Shown: piece by piece, positions 52,744 through 62,700 of the stretch | Numbering within the stretch: position 1 is the first letter of the stretch | Layout: each line of letters begins with the position of its first letter | NCBI RefSeq assembly: GCF_002933465.1 | Contig: NZ_PSZE01000001.1 | Coordinates: 1 to 64,000 of the forward strand | From: Nocardia nova | GTDB lineage: Bacteria > Actinomycetota > Actinomycetes > Mycobacteriales > Mycobacteriaceae | Length of the DNA: 64,000 bases | Reading direction: 5' to 3' | Notes under the pieces: generated by a model | The model's database searches: none | Told to the model about the DNA's origin: nothing | What the model saw: the letters and a program-made list of their open reading frames with translations, nothing else | Made by a program: the position numbers and the translations under genes

Positions 52744-53898
52744 TCAGCGCGAGCGCTTGCCGGTCCCCTCGAGAGGCTGTTTGCGCCGCGGTTTGACGTT
52801 GACCAGGCTGAGGTCACCGCCGTAGTGGGCCAGCACCCGTGGATCGATCACAGCGCGCCACAGCGGCGGCACCGCGGCCAGCAGGACCATCCCGGCATAG
52901 CCCATCGGAAGCTGTGGGGCCTGCTCGACGCTGCGCAAGGTCTGGTAGCGGCGCCCCGGATTCGCGTGGTGGTCGCTGTGGCGCTGCAGATGAAACAGGA
53001 AGATGTTGGTGACCAGGCTGTCGCTGTTCCAGCTGTCGCGTGGCGAGCAGCGCGCGAATCGGCCGTCGGCGCGGCGGGCTCGCAGCAGGCCGTAGTGCTC
53101 GACGTAGTTCACCGTCTCGAGCAGGACGGCGCCGATCAACGCCTGCACGGCCAGCCACGGGATCACGCGGGGGCCGTAATACAGGATGAGGACGCCGAAC
53201 AGTGCGACACTCATCGACCAGGCCTGCAGCAGATGATTTTCGTAGCTGAACCACCGTTTGCCCCTGCGTGCCAGCCGGTCCCGTTCGAGCCGGAACGCCG
53301 AGCGGAGCCCGCCGAACATGGTGCGCGGCAGGAACGCCCACAGGGACTCGCCGAAGCGGGCGCTGGCCGGGTCCTCCGGTGTCGCGACGCGGGCGTGGTG
53401 GCCGCGGTTGTGCTCGACGAAGAAGTGCCCGTACGCGGACTGCGCCAGGGCGATCTTCGACAGCCACCGCTCCAGATTCTCGGACCGGTGGCCGAGTTCG
53501 TGCGCGGCATTGATCCCGATGCCGGACACCACCCCGAGTGTGATGGTGAGGCCGAGTTTGTCGGCGAACGACAGCCCGGTGTCCGCCCACAGGTAGCCCG
53601 CGATGAACAGGCCGAGGAATTGCATCGGCAGGAAGAGGTAGGTGCACCAACGGTAGTAGCGGTCGTTGGAGAGCGCCTCGTAGTCCTCGTCGTGCGGATT
53701 ACTGCCGTCGTTCCCGACCGCCCAGTCCAGCAGGGGGATGACCACGAACACGATGATCGGCCCGATCCACCAGAACACCGGCGATCCGGTGAGCGCCACG
53801 AGGGGCGCCGGGAGCAGGGCACAAGCCGGTGCGATCAACCCCAGCATCCACAGGTAGCGCTTGGGGTCACGGGCTCGGGATTGTTCGAAGATCGCCAT
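52744..53898 (-). CDS. alkB: Alkane 1-monooxygenase
   Basis: A 384-residue integral membrane diiron hydroxylase that oxidises medium- to long-chain n-alkanes to 1-alkanols. The histidine boxes are present: HELGHR at 133-138, EHNRGHH at 162-168 and LQRHSDHHANP near 305-315, plus NYVEHYGL. Six hydrophobic helices are spread across the first 265 residues. There is no fused rubredoxin at the C-terminus and no rubredoxin or alkane regulator gene next to it, so electron carriers must come from elsewhere. About 280 bp without a supported gene separates its stop from the downstream gene. Confidence 0.94.
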   Translation of the reverse strand: MAIFEQSRARDPKRYLWMLGLIAPACALLPAPLVALTGSPVFWWIGPIIVFVVIPLLDWAVGNDGSNPHDEDYEALSNDRYYRWCTYLFLPMQFLGLFIAGYLWADTGLSFADKLGLTITLGVVSGIGINAAHELGHRSENLERWLSKIALAQSAYGHFFVEHNRGHHARVATPEDPASARFGESLWAFLPRTMFGGLRSAFRLERDRLARRGKRWFSYENHLLQAWSMSVALFGVLILYYGPRVIPWLAVQALIGAVLLETVNYVEHYGLLRARRADGRFARCSPRDSWNSDSLVTNIFLFHLQRHSDHHANPGRRYQTLRSVEQAPQLPMGYAGMVLLAAVPPLWRAVIDPRVLAHYGGDLSLVNVKPRRKQPLEGTGKRSR

Positions 53899-54083
53899 GT
53901 ACTTCTCGCTATCCAGGGAGACACCAGATGGAGAATTCAGCCGCGAGAAACGGGCGTAAGCCTGTGATATTCAGCGTAGCCGTTCGCGCGACACAGTCCA
54001 AAGAACGTCGAAAATGACCTACGGGCGTGCGCATACCCCGAAATTGCCAATGTATGACCGGACTGTTCCGGCATACACGCCAC

Positions 54084-54114
54084 GACGCCGCCCACCGCGA
54101 TGGTGGGCGGCGTC
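54084..54114. terminator. Hairpin downstream of the first lipase gene
   Basis: A perfect 13-bp inverted repeat (GACGCCGCCCACC / GGTGGGCGGCGTC) with a 5-nt loop lies 22 bp past the lipase stop, before the alkB promoter region. The better T-run (CTTTC) is on the plus strand, so termination on the minus strand would rely on stem strength. Confidence 0.7.
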
Positions 54115-54136
54115 TTTCGGGCCGTCCGGAAATTCG

Positions 54137-55453
54137 CTACGGCAGGGCTGCGCAGTTGCTCGGCGCGGGCAGACCGGCCAGCCGATCGGTCATCCATGAA
54201 TGCGCGGTCGCCAGCGACGGGAAATAGGCCAGATCGTGGGTGCCCACGATGCCGGTGATAGCGGGCAGCTGCGGATTCGCGTCCAACTGTACCGCAGTGC
54301 CACCGGCGCACCAACCGGCGGCCACGGCGCGAACCGGCGGATACGGTGTGCCCTCGTCGTTCACGGCCGAGGCGATGAGCACGGGCATCGAAGGTGCCGT
54401 GGTTCCGATGCGCTGCTCGTCGAATGCCGCTTTCAGGGCCGGCGACCGGTCGATGACAGCGGTGAGAGGTTCTCCGCTATTGGTGATTTGCGTTATTCGC
54501 CGTATTTGAATGTCGAGTGACGCGGCGATGGCGCACTTGTCCAGCGCGTCGTGCATCAGCCCTTTACCGGCGTCGTTGAGTTCGGCATCGAGAATCGGAC
54601 GCGTTTCGGGATAGTCGGCGGCGATACCGTTGAGGGTGAACGGCGCGGCGGATCCGACACCGGGCTGCCCGTAGTTGTAGCCGATGAAATTCTCCGGGTC
54701 GACGATCGGGCCGCCGATGTAGGCCCCGCGCACGTTCAGTTCGGGCGCGTAGCTCGATTGCAGTTCGGCGGCGCCGGCCGAGGCCATACCACCCTGCGAG
54801 TAGCCGAACAGGATGACCGGCGAATGCGGATTCAGTCCGGTGCCCGGCAGCTGCAATGCGGCACGCGCGGAATCGAGTACGGCATATGCCTGGGCTTTCC
54901 GGTTGAGGAAGTCGTGCACATCGGGTGTGCCCAGTCCGTGATAATCGGTCAGCACCACGGCCATGCCGCGGGCGAGCAACGAGGCCAGCGCGATGACGTC
55001 GTATTCGGCGATGACGTCGTACGGCGGCCGGAACTGGGCCAGCTGCGGCAGCACCTTCGACGGCGCGCACTGATCTCCTTGGCCCTGCGAGCCGACCCCG
55101 TATGCGACCAGCGGACGTTCGCCCGGGCCGGTCCACGGCACCACCGGCTGCAGATACGTCGCCACCACCGCGGTCGGAGCATCGTGCGTATCGCTGCTGA
55201 CGTACATCATTCGCGTCGAGGACGCGGGCATGACACCCGGCTGACCGGGCGCCGACAGCACCAGCGCTGCTGGTTCGGCCCGAAGGATCGCGCCCGGCGG
55301 CACCGGCGGCACCGGCGGCGGTATGTAGAAATCATCGGCGGCGACCTGCGTAGCCGGTAGCGGCGACGCGGGTGGCGCCGATATCGCCGCGCCTGCGACG
55401 AGGACGAGCGTGCCGAACAACACTGCGTTCCATCTGCTGATCAGGCCCCTCAC
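54137..55453 (-). CDS. Secreted lipase (LIP family, alpha/beta hydrolase)
   Basis: A 438-residue exported esterase/lipase. The signal peptide MRGLISRWNAVLFGTLVLVA ends around AISAPPAS. The catalytic triad is visible: Ser in GYSQGGMAS, Asp in ASAVNDEGTPYP and His in GIVGTHDLAYFP. Nearby VLTDYHGLGTPDVHDFLNRK and GAYIGGPIVDPENFIGYN are typical of the secretory lipase family. Conserved Cys pairs (QCAPSK, KCAIAA, WCAGG, NCAALP) suggest disulfides. The start is GTG with GGGAAGGAT upstream. The next gene upstream is a close paralogue, separated by about 100 bp. Confidence 0.9.
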   Translation of the reverse strand: MRGLISRWNAVLFGTLVLVAGAAISAPPASPLPATQVAADDFYIPPPVPPVPPGAILRAEPAALVLSAPGQPGVMPASSTRMMYVSSDTHDAPTAVVATYLQPVVPWTGPGERPLVAYGVGSQGQGDQCAPSKVLPQLAQFRPPYDVIAEYDVIALASLLARGMAVVLTDYHGLGTPDVHDFLNRKAQAYAVLDSARAALQLPGTGLNPHSPVILFGYSQGGMASAGAAELQSSYAPELNVRGAYIGGPIVDPENFIGYNYGQPGVGSAAPFTLNGIAADYPETRPILDAELNDAGKGLMHDALDKCAIAASLDIQIRRITQITNSGEPLTAVIDRSPALKAAFDEQRIGTTAPSMPVLIASAVNDEGTPYPPVRAVAAGWCAGGTAVQLDANPQLPAITGIVGTHDLAYFPSLATAHSWMTDRLAGLPAPSNCAALP

Positions 55454-55554
55454 GATCGATCCTTCCCTGCTGCGTTTTCAGCGGATATATCTCGAGCGTC
55501 GAGCGATCGGACATCGGTGGCCCGGGTGGGCGTCTGCGGCCCATCCGGACATGG

Positions 55555-56874
55555 CTACGGCAGCGCGGCGCAATTGCTCGCTGCGGGCGCCGCCGCGAGC
55601 CGATCGGTCAGCCACGTCTGCGACGCCGCCAAAGACGGGAAGAAGGCGAGATCGTGGGTGCCGACGACCCCGGAAATCGACGGAATCTGGGAGTTCGCGT
55701 CGATTTGCACCGGCACACCGCGACTGCACCACGCGGCGGCCACATCTCGGATGGGCCCGTACGGCGCGCCCTCGTCGTTCTTCGCCGCCGCGATGAGCAC
55801 CGGCGCCGACGGCGTGCCGCCGCCGATGCGCTGATCGGCGAACGCCTGGCTCAACGCCGGGGACCGGTCGATCACGGTGGTGAGCGGCTGTCCGCTGGAG
55901 GTGAATCGGGCCGTCTGCCGCTGCGGATTGTCCACCGACACCGCGATGGCGCATTTCTCCGCGGCGTCGCGCAGCAGCGCCTTGCCGGCGTCGTTGAGTT
56001 CGGCGTCGAGTTCCGGGCGAGTATCGGGATAGTCCGCCGCGATGCCGTTGAGTGTGAATCCGACCGCGCCGGAAAGGCTCGGCTGGCCCTCGTTGAAGCC
56101 GATGAAGTATTCGGGATCGACGACCGGCCCGCCGATGTAGGCGCCCCGCATATTCAGCTCGGGCGCATAGCTCGGTTGCAGTTCGGCCGCACCGGCCGAG
56201 GCCATACCCCCTTGAGAGTAGCCGTAGACGATGACGGGCGGCCGCGGCCCCAGCCCATTGTCCGGCAACTGCTGTGCGGCCCGCGCCGAATCGAGTACCG
56301 CATAGGATTGCGCTTTCCGATTCAGGAAGTCGTGCATTTCGGGTGTGCCCAACCCGTGGTAATCGGTGACCACGACGGCCATACCGCGCGACAGCAGCGA
56401 ATACAGCGCCAACACATCGTATTCGGCGATGATGTCGAACGGCGGCTGGTATCGGACGAACTGCGAGAGCAATTTCGAGGGCGCGCATTGGTCGCCCTGT
56501 CCCTGCGTGCCGACCGCGTACGCGACCACTGGGCGTTCCCCGGAACCGGTCCATGGCAGCATCGGCCGCAGATACGTTCCCGTCACCGCGGTCGGCGCGT
56601 CGTGCGTGTCGTTGCTGAGATACATCATGCGTGTCGAGATCGCCGGGACGACGCCGGGTTGTCCCGGCGCCGAGAACATCAGCGATGCCGGCTGGGCTCG
56701 CACGATGGCTCCCGGAGGACCAGAGGGCAAGGGCGTCGGCGGAAAGTAGAAATCATCGGCGGCGGCCGGTGCCGGCGGCTGCGTCCAGGCGTGCGGTGCG
56801 GACACCATGCCGCCCGCGATGGCGATGAGAGTTCCGAACAGGACAGCGGTACAACTGCGTATCCGGCTCCGCAC
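55555..56874 (-). CDS. Secreted lipase, paralogue of the neighbouring gene
   Basis: A 439-residue protein aligning end to end with the lipase at 54137: the same signal region (SCTAVLFGTLIAIAGGMVSA), the same GYSQGGMAS nucleophile elbow, IAAAKNDEGAPYGP for the acid and VVGTHDLAFFPSL for the His. The GTG at 56874 follows AGGAAAGGA and matches the length of its partner; a longer start at 56919 is less likely. The tandem pair arose by duplication and has since diverged moderately. Confidence 0.9.
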   Translation of the reverse strand: MRSRIRSCTAVLFGTLIAIAGGMVSAPHAWTQPPAPAAADDFYFPPTPLPSGPPGAIVRAQPASLMFSAPGQPGVVPAISTRMMYLSNDTHDAPTAVTGTYLRPMLPWTGSGERPVVAYAVGTQGQGDQCAPSKLLSQFVRYQPPFDIIAEYDVLALYSLLSRGMAVVVTDYHGLGTPEMHDFLNRKAQSYAVLDSARAAQQLPDNGLGPRPPVIVYGYSQGGMASAGAAELQPSYAPELNMRGAYIGGPVVDPEYFIGFNEGQPSLSGAVGFTLNGIAADYPDTRPELDAELNDAGKALLRDAAEKCAIAVSVDNPQRQTARFTSSGQPLTTVIDRSPALSQAFADQRIGGGTPSAPVLIAAAKNDEGAPYGPIRDVAAAWCSRGVPVQIDANSQIPSISGVVGTHDLAFFPSLAASQTWLTDRLAAAPAASNCAALP

Positions 56875-57030
56875 GATTCGTCCTTTCCTGAGCTTCGGGA
56901 GGCCTATCGGAACGAACAAACGGATCTCGACAGTACCGAAAAAGACGGATCGATCTTCTGTGAATCAGAATGACACTCGGAGCGTCTCGCTATTGACGGG
57001 CAAACCAGCTGTTCGGATGCGGAGAACCGG

Positions 57031-57834
57031 TCAGCTCTGGGCGGCGCGACGGTAACCGCGAATGGCCATGGCGCCGAAAACCACAACCAGCCCCACCGAC
57101 CACGCGACGGTCTGCAAGACCGGAACCAGCAGCGGACCACCGAGAGTGAAGTTGCGCATCGCCTCGATGGCGCAGCTCATCGGCTGAGCTCGCACGATCG
57201 GTTGCAGCCAATCCGGATAATTGCGCACCGGCACGAATCCGGAATTGAAGAACATGCCGACCAGCACCACGATCGCGAACAGCTGCACCACCTTGTCGCC
57301 GGCGCTGCTCACCCCGACCGCGATGACCAGCGGGGTGAATCCGGCGATCACGATCACCGGCACCAGCAGGACTCCGATCGCACCGCCCCAGCCCTGCTGA
57401 AACCGCAGGCCCAGCACCATGCCGACGGCGACGACCACGACCGTCGCCGCGAGCGCGCGGGCGCATTCGGCGGCCAGCCGGCCGGACAGTCCGGCCCAGC
57501 GATGCATCGGAAGCACCCAGAACCGGCGCAGCAGACCGCTTTCTCGCTCGGCGTACAACGACATGCCGGTACCCATCGCGCCGTACATCGCCCCGGCGAC
57601 GGCGATCATCGGCACGAAACCGTAGATCGGATCGGCCCCGCCGGCGGCGCCGAGAGATTTGTCCAGCACCAGGTCGTACATGAGCAGCAGCAGAATCGGC
57701 AGCACCAGCGTGCTGGTGATCACCTCGGGCTGCCGCGACCAGCGCCGCAGCAGGCGACCGGTCTCGATCAGAGTCTGCGACCCCAGATCACCGATCGGGT
57801 TACGCACGCTGCCGCCTCCGCTCGCGTCGCTCAT
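57031..57834 (-). CDS. ABC-2-type permease, DrrC-like
   Basis: A 267-residue membrane protein starting MSDASGGGSVRNPIGDLGSQ at 57834. GCAGGAGA is centred about 9 bp upstream. Six hydrophobic helices follow, as in ABC-2 permeases (ITSTLVLPILLLLMYDLVLD, AVAGAMYGAMGTGMSLYAER, VVVAVGMVLGLRF and others). With the permease at 57905 and the ATPase at 58687 it forms a DrrABC-type exporter. Position next to an MbtC/MbtD-like PKS and an iron box suggests it exports the siderophore or a precursor, in the way Mtb DrrABC exports PDIM. A 74-bp duplication lies across its start. Confidence 0.87.
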   Translation of the reverse strand: MSDASGGGSVRNPIGDLGSQTLIETGRLLRRWSRQPEVITSTLVLPILLLLMYDLVLDKSLGAAGGADPIYGFVPMIAVAGAMYGAMGTGMSLYAERESGLLRRFWVLPMHRWAGLSGRLAAECARALAATVVVVAVGMVLGLRFQQGWGGAIGVLLVPVIVIAGFTPLVIAVGVSSAGDKVVQLFAIVVLVGMFFNSGFVPVRNYPDWLQPIVRAQPMSCAIEAMRNFTLGGPLLVPVLQTVAWSVGLVVVFGAMAIRGYRRAAQS

Positions 57835-57911
57835 GGCTGTGTCTCCTGCGGCCATTCGCGGCTCGCTCCGTGGTTACGCACACTGCCGCCTCCGCTCGCG
57901 TCGCTCATGGC
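57798..57911 (-). repeat. 74-bp tandem duplication of the drrC-like start region
   Basis: Forty bases at 57798-57837 recur at 57872-57911 with one mismatch; each copy includes GCTCATGG and the codons for MSDASGGGSVRN. The repeat distance of 74 bp is not a multiple of three, so the outer copy is out of frame with the gene. It looks like a recent local duplication at the drrB/drrC junction. Confidence 0.9.
57831..57908 (-). CDS. 25-codon ORF created by duplication, overlapping both neighbours
   Basis: The first copy of the duplicated start begins at an ATG that overlaps the drrB-like stop (ATGA). It encodes MSDASGGGSVRNHGASREWP and five more residues, and ends with a TGA overlapping the ATG of the drrC-like gene (CCATGA). 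Every junction is therefore a four-base overlap, which could pass ribosomes from one gene to the next. Whether the peptide has any function is unknown; it may only be a coupling bridge. Confidence 0.55.
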   Translation of the reverse strand: MSDASGGGSVRNHGASREWPQETQP

Positions 57912-58690
57912 CGGTGCCCTTCCGCTCGCACTGCCAGGACCACGGCGACCATCAGCAGCACCACGATCCAGATCGCGGCCACGCCGAGTTCGGAGGGGTA
58001 CTTCCCCACCGCCAGTCCGCGCAGCGCGTCGGTGATCTGAGAGACCGGCTGGTTGCGTACATACGGCTGGATCCAGCCCGGAAAACCCTGGACCGGAACG
58101 AACCCGGTGGAGGTCATCACCAGCAGCAGTTGGGGACCGAACAAGACGGTGCCACTGAGTTCGCTGTTGCGGGTGATGGTACCCAGTGCGTCGGTAGCGA
58201 TCACGAGCGTGGCGCCGAATGCCAGCACCACCAGCACGAAGACCAGCGCGGAATCCGCGCTGTGGAATCGGAATCCGAAGATCGTGCCGATGATCAGCGC
58301 CCCGGCGAAGGCGGCGACGGCGCGCACCAGATTCGCCGACATCCGCGCGGTCACCGGAACCCACGGCGGCACCGGCATCGCCCGCAGCCGTGTGGCCATG
58401 CCGCCGACGACCTCTCGCGCCGCCCGGTCACCGGCGAACATGGAGGTGAAGAACATGGCGAAAACCGCGATCAATGGAAGCAGATACTGCGCGTAGTCGA
58501 TACCACCGGCCTCCATCGAATGTCGCAGCGGCACGTAGAAGCAGACGAAGAACACCACTGGCGCGGCGAAGGCCAGCACCAGATCGCCCTCGCGCAGCGC
58601 GGTGCGAATCATGCGGCCGCTCAACGCCGTCCATTGCAGGCCGGCCGGAACCCGGAACAGGTCGGGGGTTTCGGTGCTCGCCGCGGTCAT
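57905..58690 (-). CDS. ABC-2-type permease, DrrB-like
   Basis: A 261-residue membrane protein starting MTAASTETPDLFRVPAGLQW, with six hydrophobic helices (DLVLAFAAPVVFFVCFYVPL, YLLPLIAVFAMFFTSMFAGD, LVFVLVVLAFGATLVIATDA and others) and the ABC-2 QPYVRNQPVSQITDALRG segment near the C-terminus. Its ATG overlaps the ATPase stop (ATGA), and its own stop overlaps the start of the duplicated leader ORF. It pairs with the 57031 permease. Confidence 0.88.
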   Translation of the reverse strand: MTAASTETPDLFRVPAGLQWTALSGRMIRTALREGDLVLAFAAPVVFFVCFYVPLRHSMEAGGIDYAQYLLPLIAVFAMFFTSMFAGDRAAREVVGGMATRLRAMPVPPWVPVTARMSANLVRAVAAFAGALIIGTIFGFRFHSADSALVFVLVVLAFGATLVIATDALGTITRNSELSGTVLFGPQLLLVMTSTGFVPVQGFPGWIQPYVRNQPVSQITDALRGLAVGKYPSELGVAAIWIVVLLMVAVVLAVRAEGHRP

Positions 58691-59664
58691 GCCGGAACAT
58701 CTTCGGCCGGTTTGGTCAACTGGATGAAGACCTCGTCGAGGGAGGGGCGGCGCAAGGCGATGTCGATCAATTCGATTCCCGCGGTGTTGATCCGGGTCAG
58801 CGCCTCCGACAGCGTCACCGCGCCACCGGGCGCCGGCACCGACACCCGGTCCCGCGATTCGGCGATCGTGACCTCCCCCAGGCCCGCGAGCGCGGCGGCC
58901 ACAGCCGGCACATCGCCGGCATCGACCGGGACGACCTCGCAATAGCTGTCGCCGGAGCGGGCTTTGAGCTGATCGGCGGTCCCCTCAGCGATCACGGCGC
59001 CCTTGTCGACGACAATGATGTTGTCGCTCAACGCATCCGCCTCCTCGAGGTACTGGGTGGTGAGCAGAATCGTGACGCCCTGTTCCTTGAGCGAGCGCAC
59101 CAGCGCCCACAGGCTCTGGCGACTGACGGGGTCGAGGCCGGTGGTGGGTTCGTCGAGGAAGACCACGCGCGGCGTCCGGACCAATCCGCAGGCGATATCG
59201 ATGCGCCGGCGCATACCGCCGGAGTACTGGCCGACCCGGCGTTCCGCGGCATCGGTCAGCGCGAACTGCTCCAGCAGTTCCTCGGCGCGCTGCGCGGCGG
59301 CCTTGCGCCGCAAGCCCATCAGACGGGCGAAGAGCACCAGATTCTCCCGGCCGGTGAGCATTTCGTCGAGCGCCGCGTACTGGCCGGTCAGCATGATCGA
59401 GGACCGCACCTGCGCGGCCTGGGTGACGACGTCGAAGCCGGCCACCCGCGCACTACCGGCATCGGGACGGATCAGCGTCGACAACACCGACACCGTGGTG
59501 GTCTTACCCGCGCCGTTGGGCCCGAGCACACCCAGCACAGTACCCGCGGGGGCGCTGAAGCTGATACCTCGCAACGCGCGCACCGCGCCGAAGGTCTTCT
59601 CGACACCGTCGACGACGATCGCGTTGTCCGTATCCGCCGGACTACCCATTGAATTCGACACCAT
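58687..59664 (-). CDS. ABC transporter ATP-binding protein, DrrA-like
   Basis: A 325-residue ATPase with Walker A GPNGAGKTTT, Q-loop LTGQYAALDEMLTG, signature YSGGMRRRIDIA, Walker B VVFLDEPTTGLDP and switch His replaced by LTTQYLEEAD, as in DrrA-type proteins. The C-terminal 90 residues are the DrrA extension ending IALRRPSLDEVFIQLTKPAE. It energises the exporter formed by the two following permeases. The iron box at 59694-59712 lies 29 bp before its start, so the exporter genes are probably repressed by IdeR when iron is plentiful. It also follows the PKS gene closely and may be read through from it. Confidence 0.93.
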   Translation of the reverse strand: MVSNSMGSPADTDNAIVVDGVEKTFGAVRALRGISFSAPAGTVLGVLGPNGAGKTTTVSVLSTLIRPDAGSARVAGFDVVTQAAQVRSSIMLTGQYAALDEMLTGRENLVLFARLMGLRRKAAAQRAEELLEQFALTDAAERRVGQYSGGMRRRIDIACGLVRTPRVVFLDEPTTGLDPVSRQSLWALVRSLKEQGVTILLTTQYLEEADALSDNIIVVDKGAVIAEGTADQLKARSGDSYCEVVPVDAGDVPAVAAALAGLGEVTIAESRDRVSVPAPGGAVTLSEALTRINTAGIELIDIALRRPSLDEVFIQLTKPAEDVPA

Positions 59665-59693
59665 GCTCTCCGTCCGAGCGCCCGCCCAAGTAC

Positions 59694-59712
59694 TTTGGTA
59701 AGGCTAACTTAA
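59694..59712. promoter_or_regulatory. IdeR/DtxR-type iron box
   Basis: TTTGGTAAGGCTAACTTAA matches the IdeR consensus TTAGGTTAGGCTAACCTAA at 16 of 19 positions. It sits between the stop of the MbtD-like gene (59741) and the start of the DrrA-like gene (59664), where it would overlap a promoter for the exporter. Confidence 0.85.
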
Positions 59713-59740
59713 TCATTCGACGAACTCCACCGCCTCGGCC

Positions 59741-62700
59741 TCAGCCGAGCAGCGCCACCACCTCGTCGAGGGAGGCGCCACCGAGAATGGCGGTGACCGG
59801 GAGATCTCGCCGCAATTCGGCCTCGACCCGCTTGCGGAGGTCGAGCGCCTGCAGCGAATCCAGGCCCAGTGCCACCAGCGGGACCGATCCGTCGACGGCC
59901 TCGCTCGGTTCCAACCCCATCACCACCCGCAGGGCGTCGCGCACGGTGTCGGCGGTGCCGCGCGACGACGCGGTGGCCGGCCCGGCGGCGGGCTCGGGTT
60001 CGGCCACCGATTCGGCAACCGTGACCGCTTCCGGCTCCGGCTCGTCGCCGGGTAATTCGGCGAACAGCGGCGCGAAACCGAAGACCGAGAACAGATCTCG
60101 GATGCGACCCCACTGCGCGGCCGCGACCAGCACATTGGCTGCGCGCGGCGCGAAGCCGGCGGCGACCGCCACCACCGGGTCCATCGGCAGCAATCCGGTG
60201 CCGCTGATGCGGGCCAGCGCTTCGGCGTGATCGGCGCCGACCGCCCGCCACAGGCCCCACTGCACCGACGAGCATCGGATGCCCTCAGCCCGGTAGTGCG
60301 CGGCCTGCGCGTCCAGCATCCGGTTGACCGCGGAGTAGACCATATGCCCGCGCCCGCCCAGCGTGGCCGACAGCGACGAGCACACCACGATGCGACCGTC
60401 GTCGGTGCGCGGGAAGATACGCGTGAGATTTTGCAGCACGACGGATTTGGCGTTCGCGGCCGCGCGAATGGTCGCCGGATCCGGATCGGCGGCCGCGGCG
60501 TCGTAATCCACGGCGGCGTGCACGATGAGGGTCGCCGGACTCGCGGTGTAATCCGCCGCGAGGTCGCCGAGTGCGCCCGGGTCACCGGCATCGCAGCGGC
60601 GTACCAGAATCTCCGATTCGTGCCGGGCGCCGATCTCGGCGATGCGCGCCGCGGCAGCCGCCGAACCGCCGGACCTGCTGATCACTGTGATCCGGCCCGC
60701 GCCCGCGGCGGCGAACTGCTCGCAGAGGTCGAGCCCCACTTTGCCGGTGCCACCGACGATGACAACCTCGCGCAGTTCCTCCCCGCGCGGCGGAATATCA
60801 CCCGAGGTGTCATCGAGGAGCAGGCGTTTCGCGTAGTAGCCGCCGCCGCGCACGGCCAATTCCGGCTCTCCCGCGATATGGATCGCGCCGAGCAGCGCCT
60901 TCGCCGCCGCGGCGGCCTCGGTCCCGGCGCCGAGATCGGCGTGCCGGAAGGCGACGCCAATGTGTTCGGCTGCCAGACAACGGAATCCGGCCTGCGCGGC
61001 GGCATGGAACGGATCCGGCAGATCGGAGTCGACGACCTGTTCGCCGCCGCTGGTCACCAACCAGATATCGCCGATGCCGTCGAGTTCGGCCAACCAGCCG
61101 CGGCTGCCGAGGAATTCGGACACATCGCGCACCGGACCGTCCGGCGACGACGGTGGGGCCAGCACCACGAGGGTGTCCGGCCGGGCGTCTGTCCCCGGCT
61201 CGATCACCGTGGCGCCCTGTCGCGGCGCGGCCGCGCGGACGGCGGCCGCGAGTTCGGCGTGGGCACCGCTCGGATCGATCACCGCGAGGGTCCGCGGCGG
61301 CACCATGGTGCGCCGCTGCAATCTGGCCCAGGTCTCGACCACCCGCTGTGGCGCGACCGCGGAAGCGCCTGAATCGCCTCCGGCGATGTTCTTTTCGGCT
61401 GTGCGACCGTATTCGAACGGCGCCCACAGCGATTTGGCGCTCATCTGCGTGTTGGGGAAATCGAGCAGCGGCAGCGCGGGCACACCGCCATCGCCGGGTT
61501 CGCGCAGCGCCTCCCACCGATAGTTCGCGTCGTGCACCGCGACGGTCACCAGATTGCGGGTGAACTCCCGCAGGTCCTCGGCGGTGCGACGCGAGGTGCC
61601 CAGCGTCTGGAATTCCCGCTGTCCCGGAATCTCCGACAGATTCTCCTGAATCGCGAGCATCAGGGTCGGATGTTCGGAGATCTCGATGAAGGTGCTCGCC
61701 CCGGCGTCCACGGCTTTCCGGATCGCCAGGTCGAAGCGCACCCGGTTACGCAGATTCAGATACCAGTAGTCGACGATCGACAGGCCCGGATGGAGGCGGT
61801 CGCCGAATGTCGCGCCGAAGCAGGGGACGTCGGTGTCGAGGAAGGTCGAATTATCCATCTCCGCGCTCACGGTGCCCGACAGTGGTTCGCGCATGGTGGC
61901 CACGAAGGAGGTATGCGCCGGGTACTGCACCCGGATCTCCTTTGCGAATTTTCCGGCGGCATTGAGCGATTCGACGATATTCACCACCGCACTGCGTTCG
62001 CCGGAGATCGCGATGATGTGCCGGGAGTTGATCACCGACAGCTCCGCGAAATCCGGCTGACGCGCGATCAGGTCTTCGCATTCGTCGCGGTCGACACCGA
62101 GGACCGCCATCGAATAGCCGGTCAGCTCCATACTGTCCACGATCCGGGCGCGGGTGGTGACGATCCGGACCGCGTCGCGCAGCGTCTGCGCCCCGCTGAC
62201 GTAGGCGGCGGCAATCTCACCCTGCGAATGCCCCACCGTCACACCGGGGCCGACCCCGGCGGCCTGCCACATGGCGCCCACACCGACCATCTGCATGAAC
62301 AGCGCCGGTTGTACGGTCAGCGCCTTGTCGTCGTCCTCCTGCCCGGCCGCGAGCAGATAGGCGCGCGGTGACCAGCCGTAGAGATCGTGAAAGACCTTGT
62401 CGCACTCGTCGACAGCATCGCGATAGGCCGATGAGTGCTCGTAGAGCATCGCGCCCATGCCGGGGCGCTGGCTGCCCTGGCCGGGGAAGACGTACGCCAC
62501 GCGCTGCGCGGTCGCGGCGCGCTCCGATCGCACCACCGCCGGATGCGGACGCCCGTCGGCAACGGCACGCAGCGCGGCGATCACTGCGGTCTGCGCATCC
62601 GCCATGACCACAGCGCGGTGGCGGCGCGGTGCGCGGGTGCGAAACAGCATGTCGGCCAGGCGATCCGGAGACACCTCGGGATGGTCGGCGAGGTAGTCCG

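Noticed and set aside
52467..52817. Minus-strand open frame between alkB and the debranching gene
   Set aside because: It overlaps the end of alkB, has an Arg/Ala-rich shadow-like composition and no motif or ribosome-binding site.
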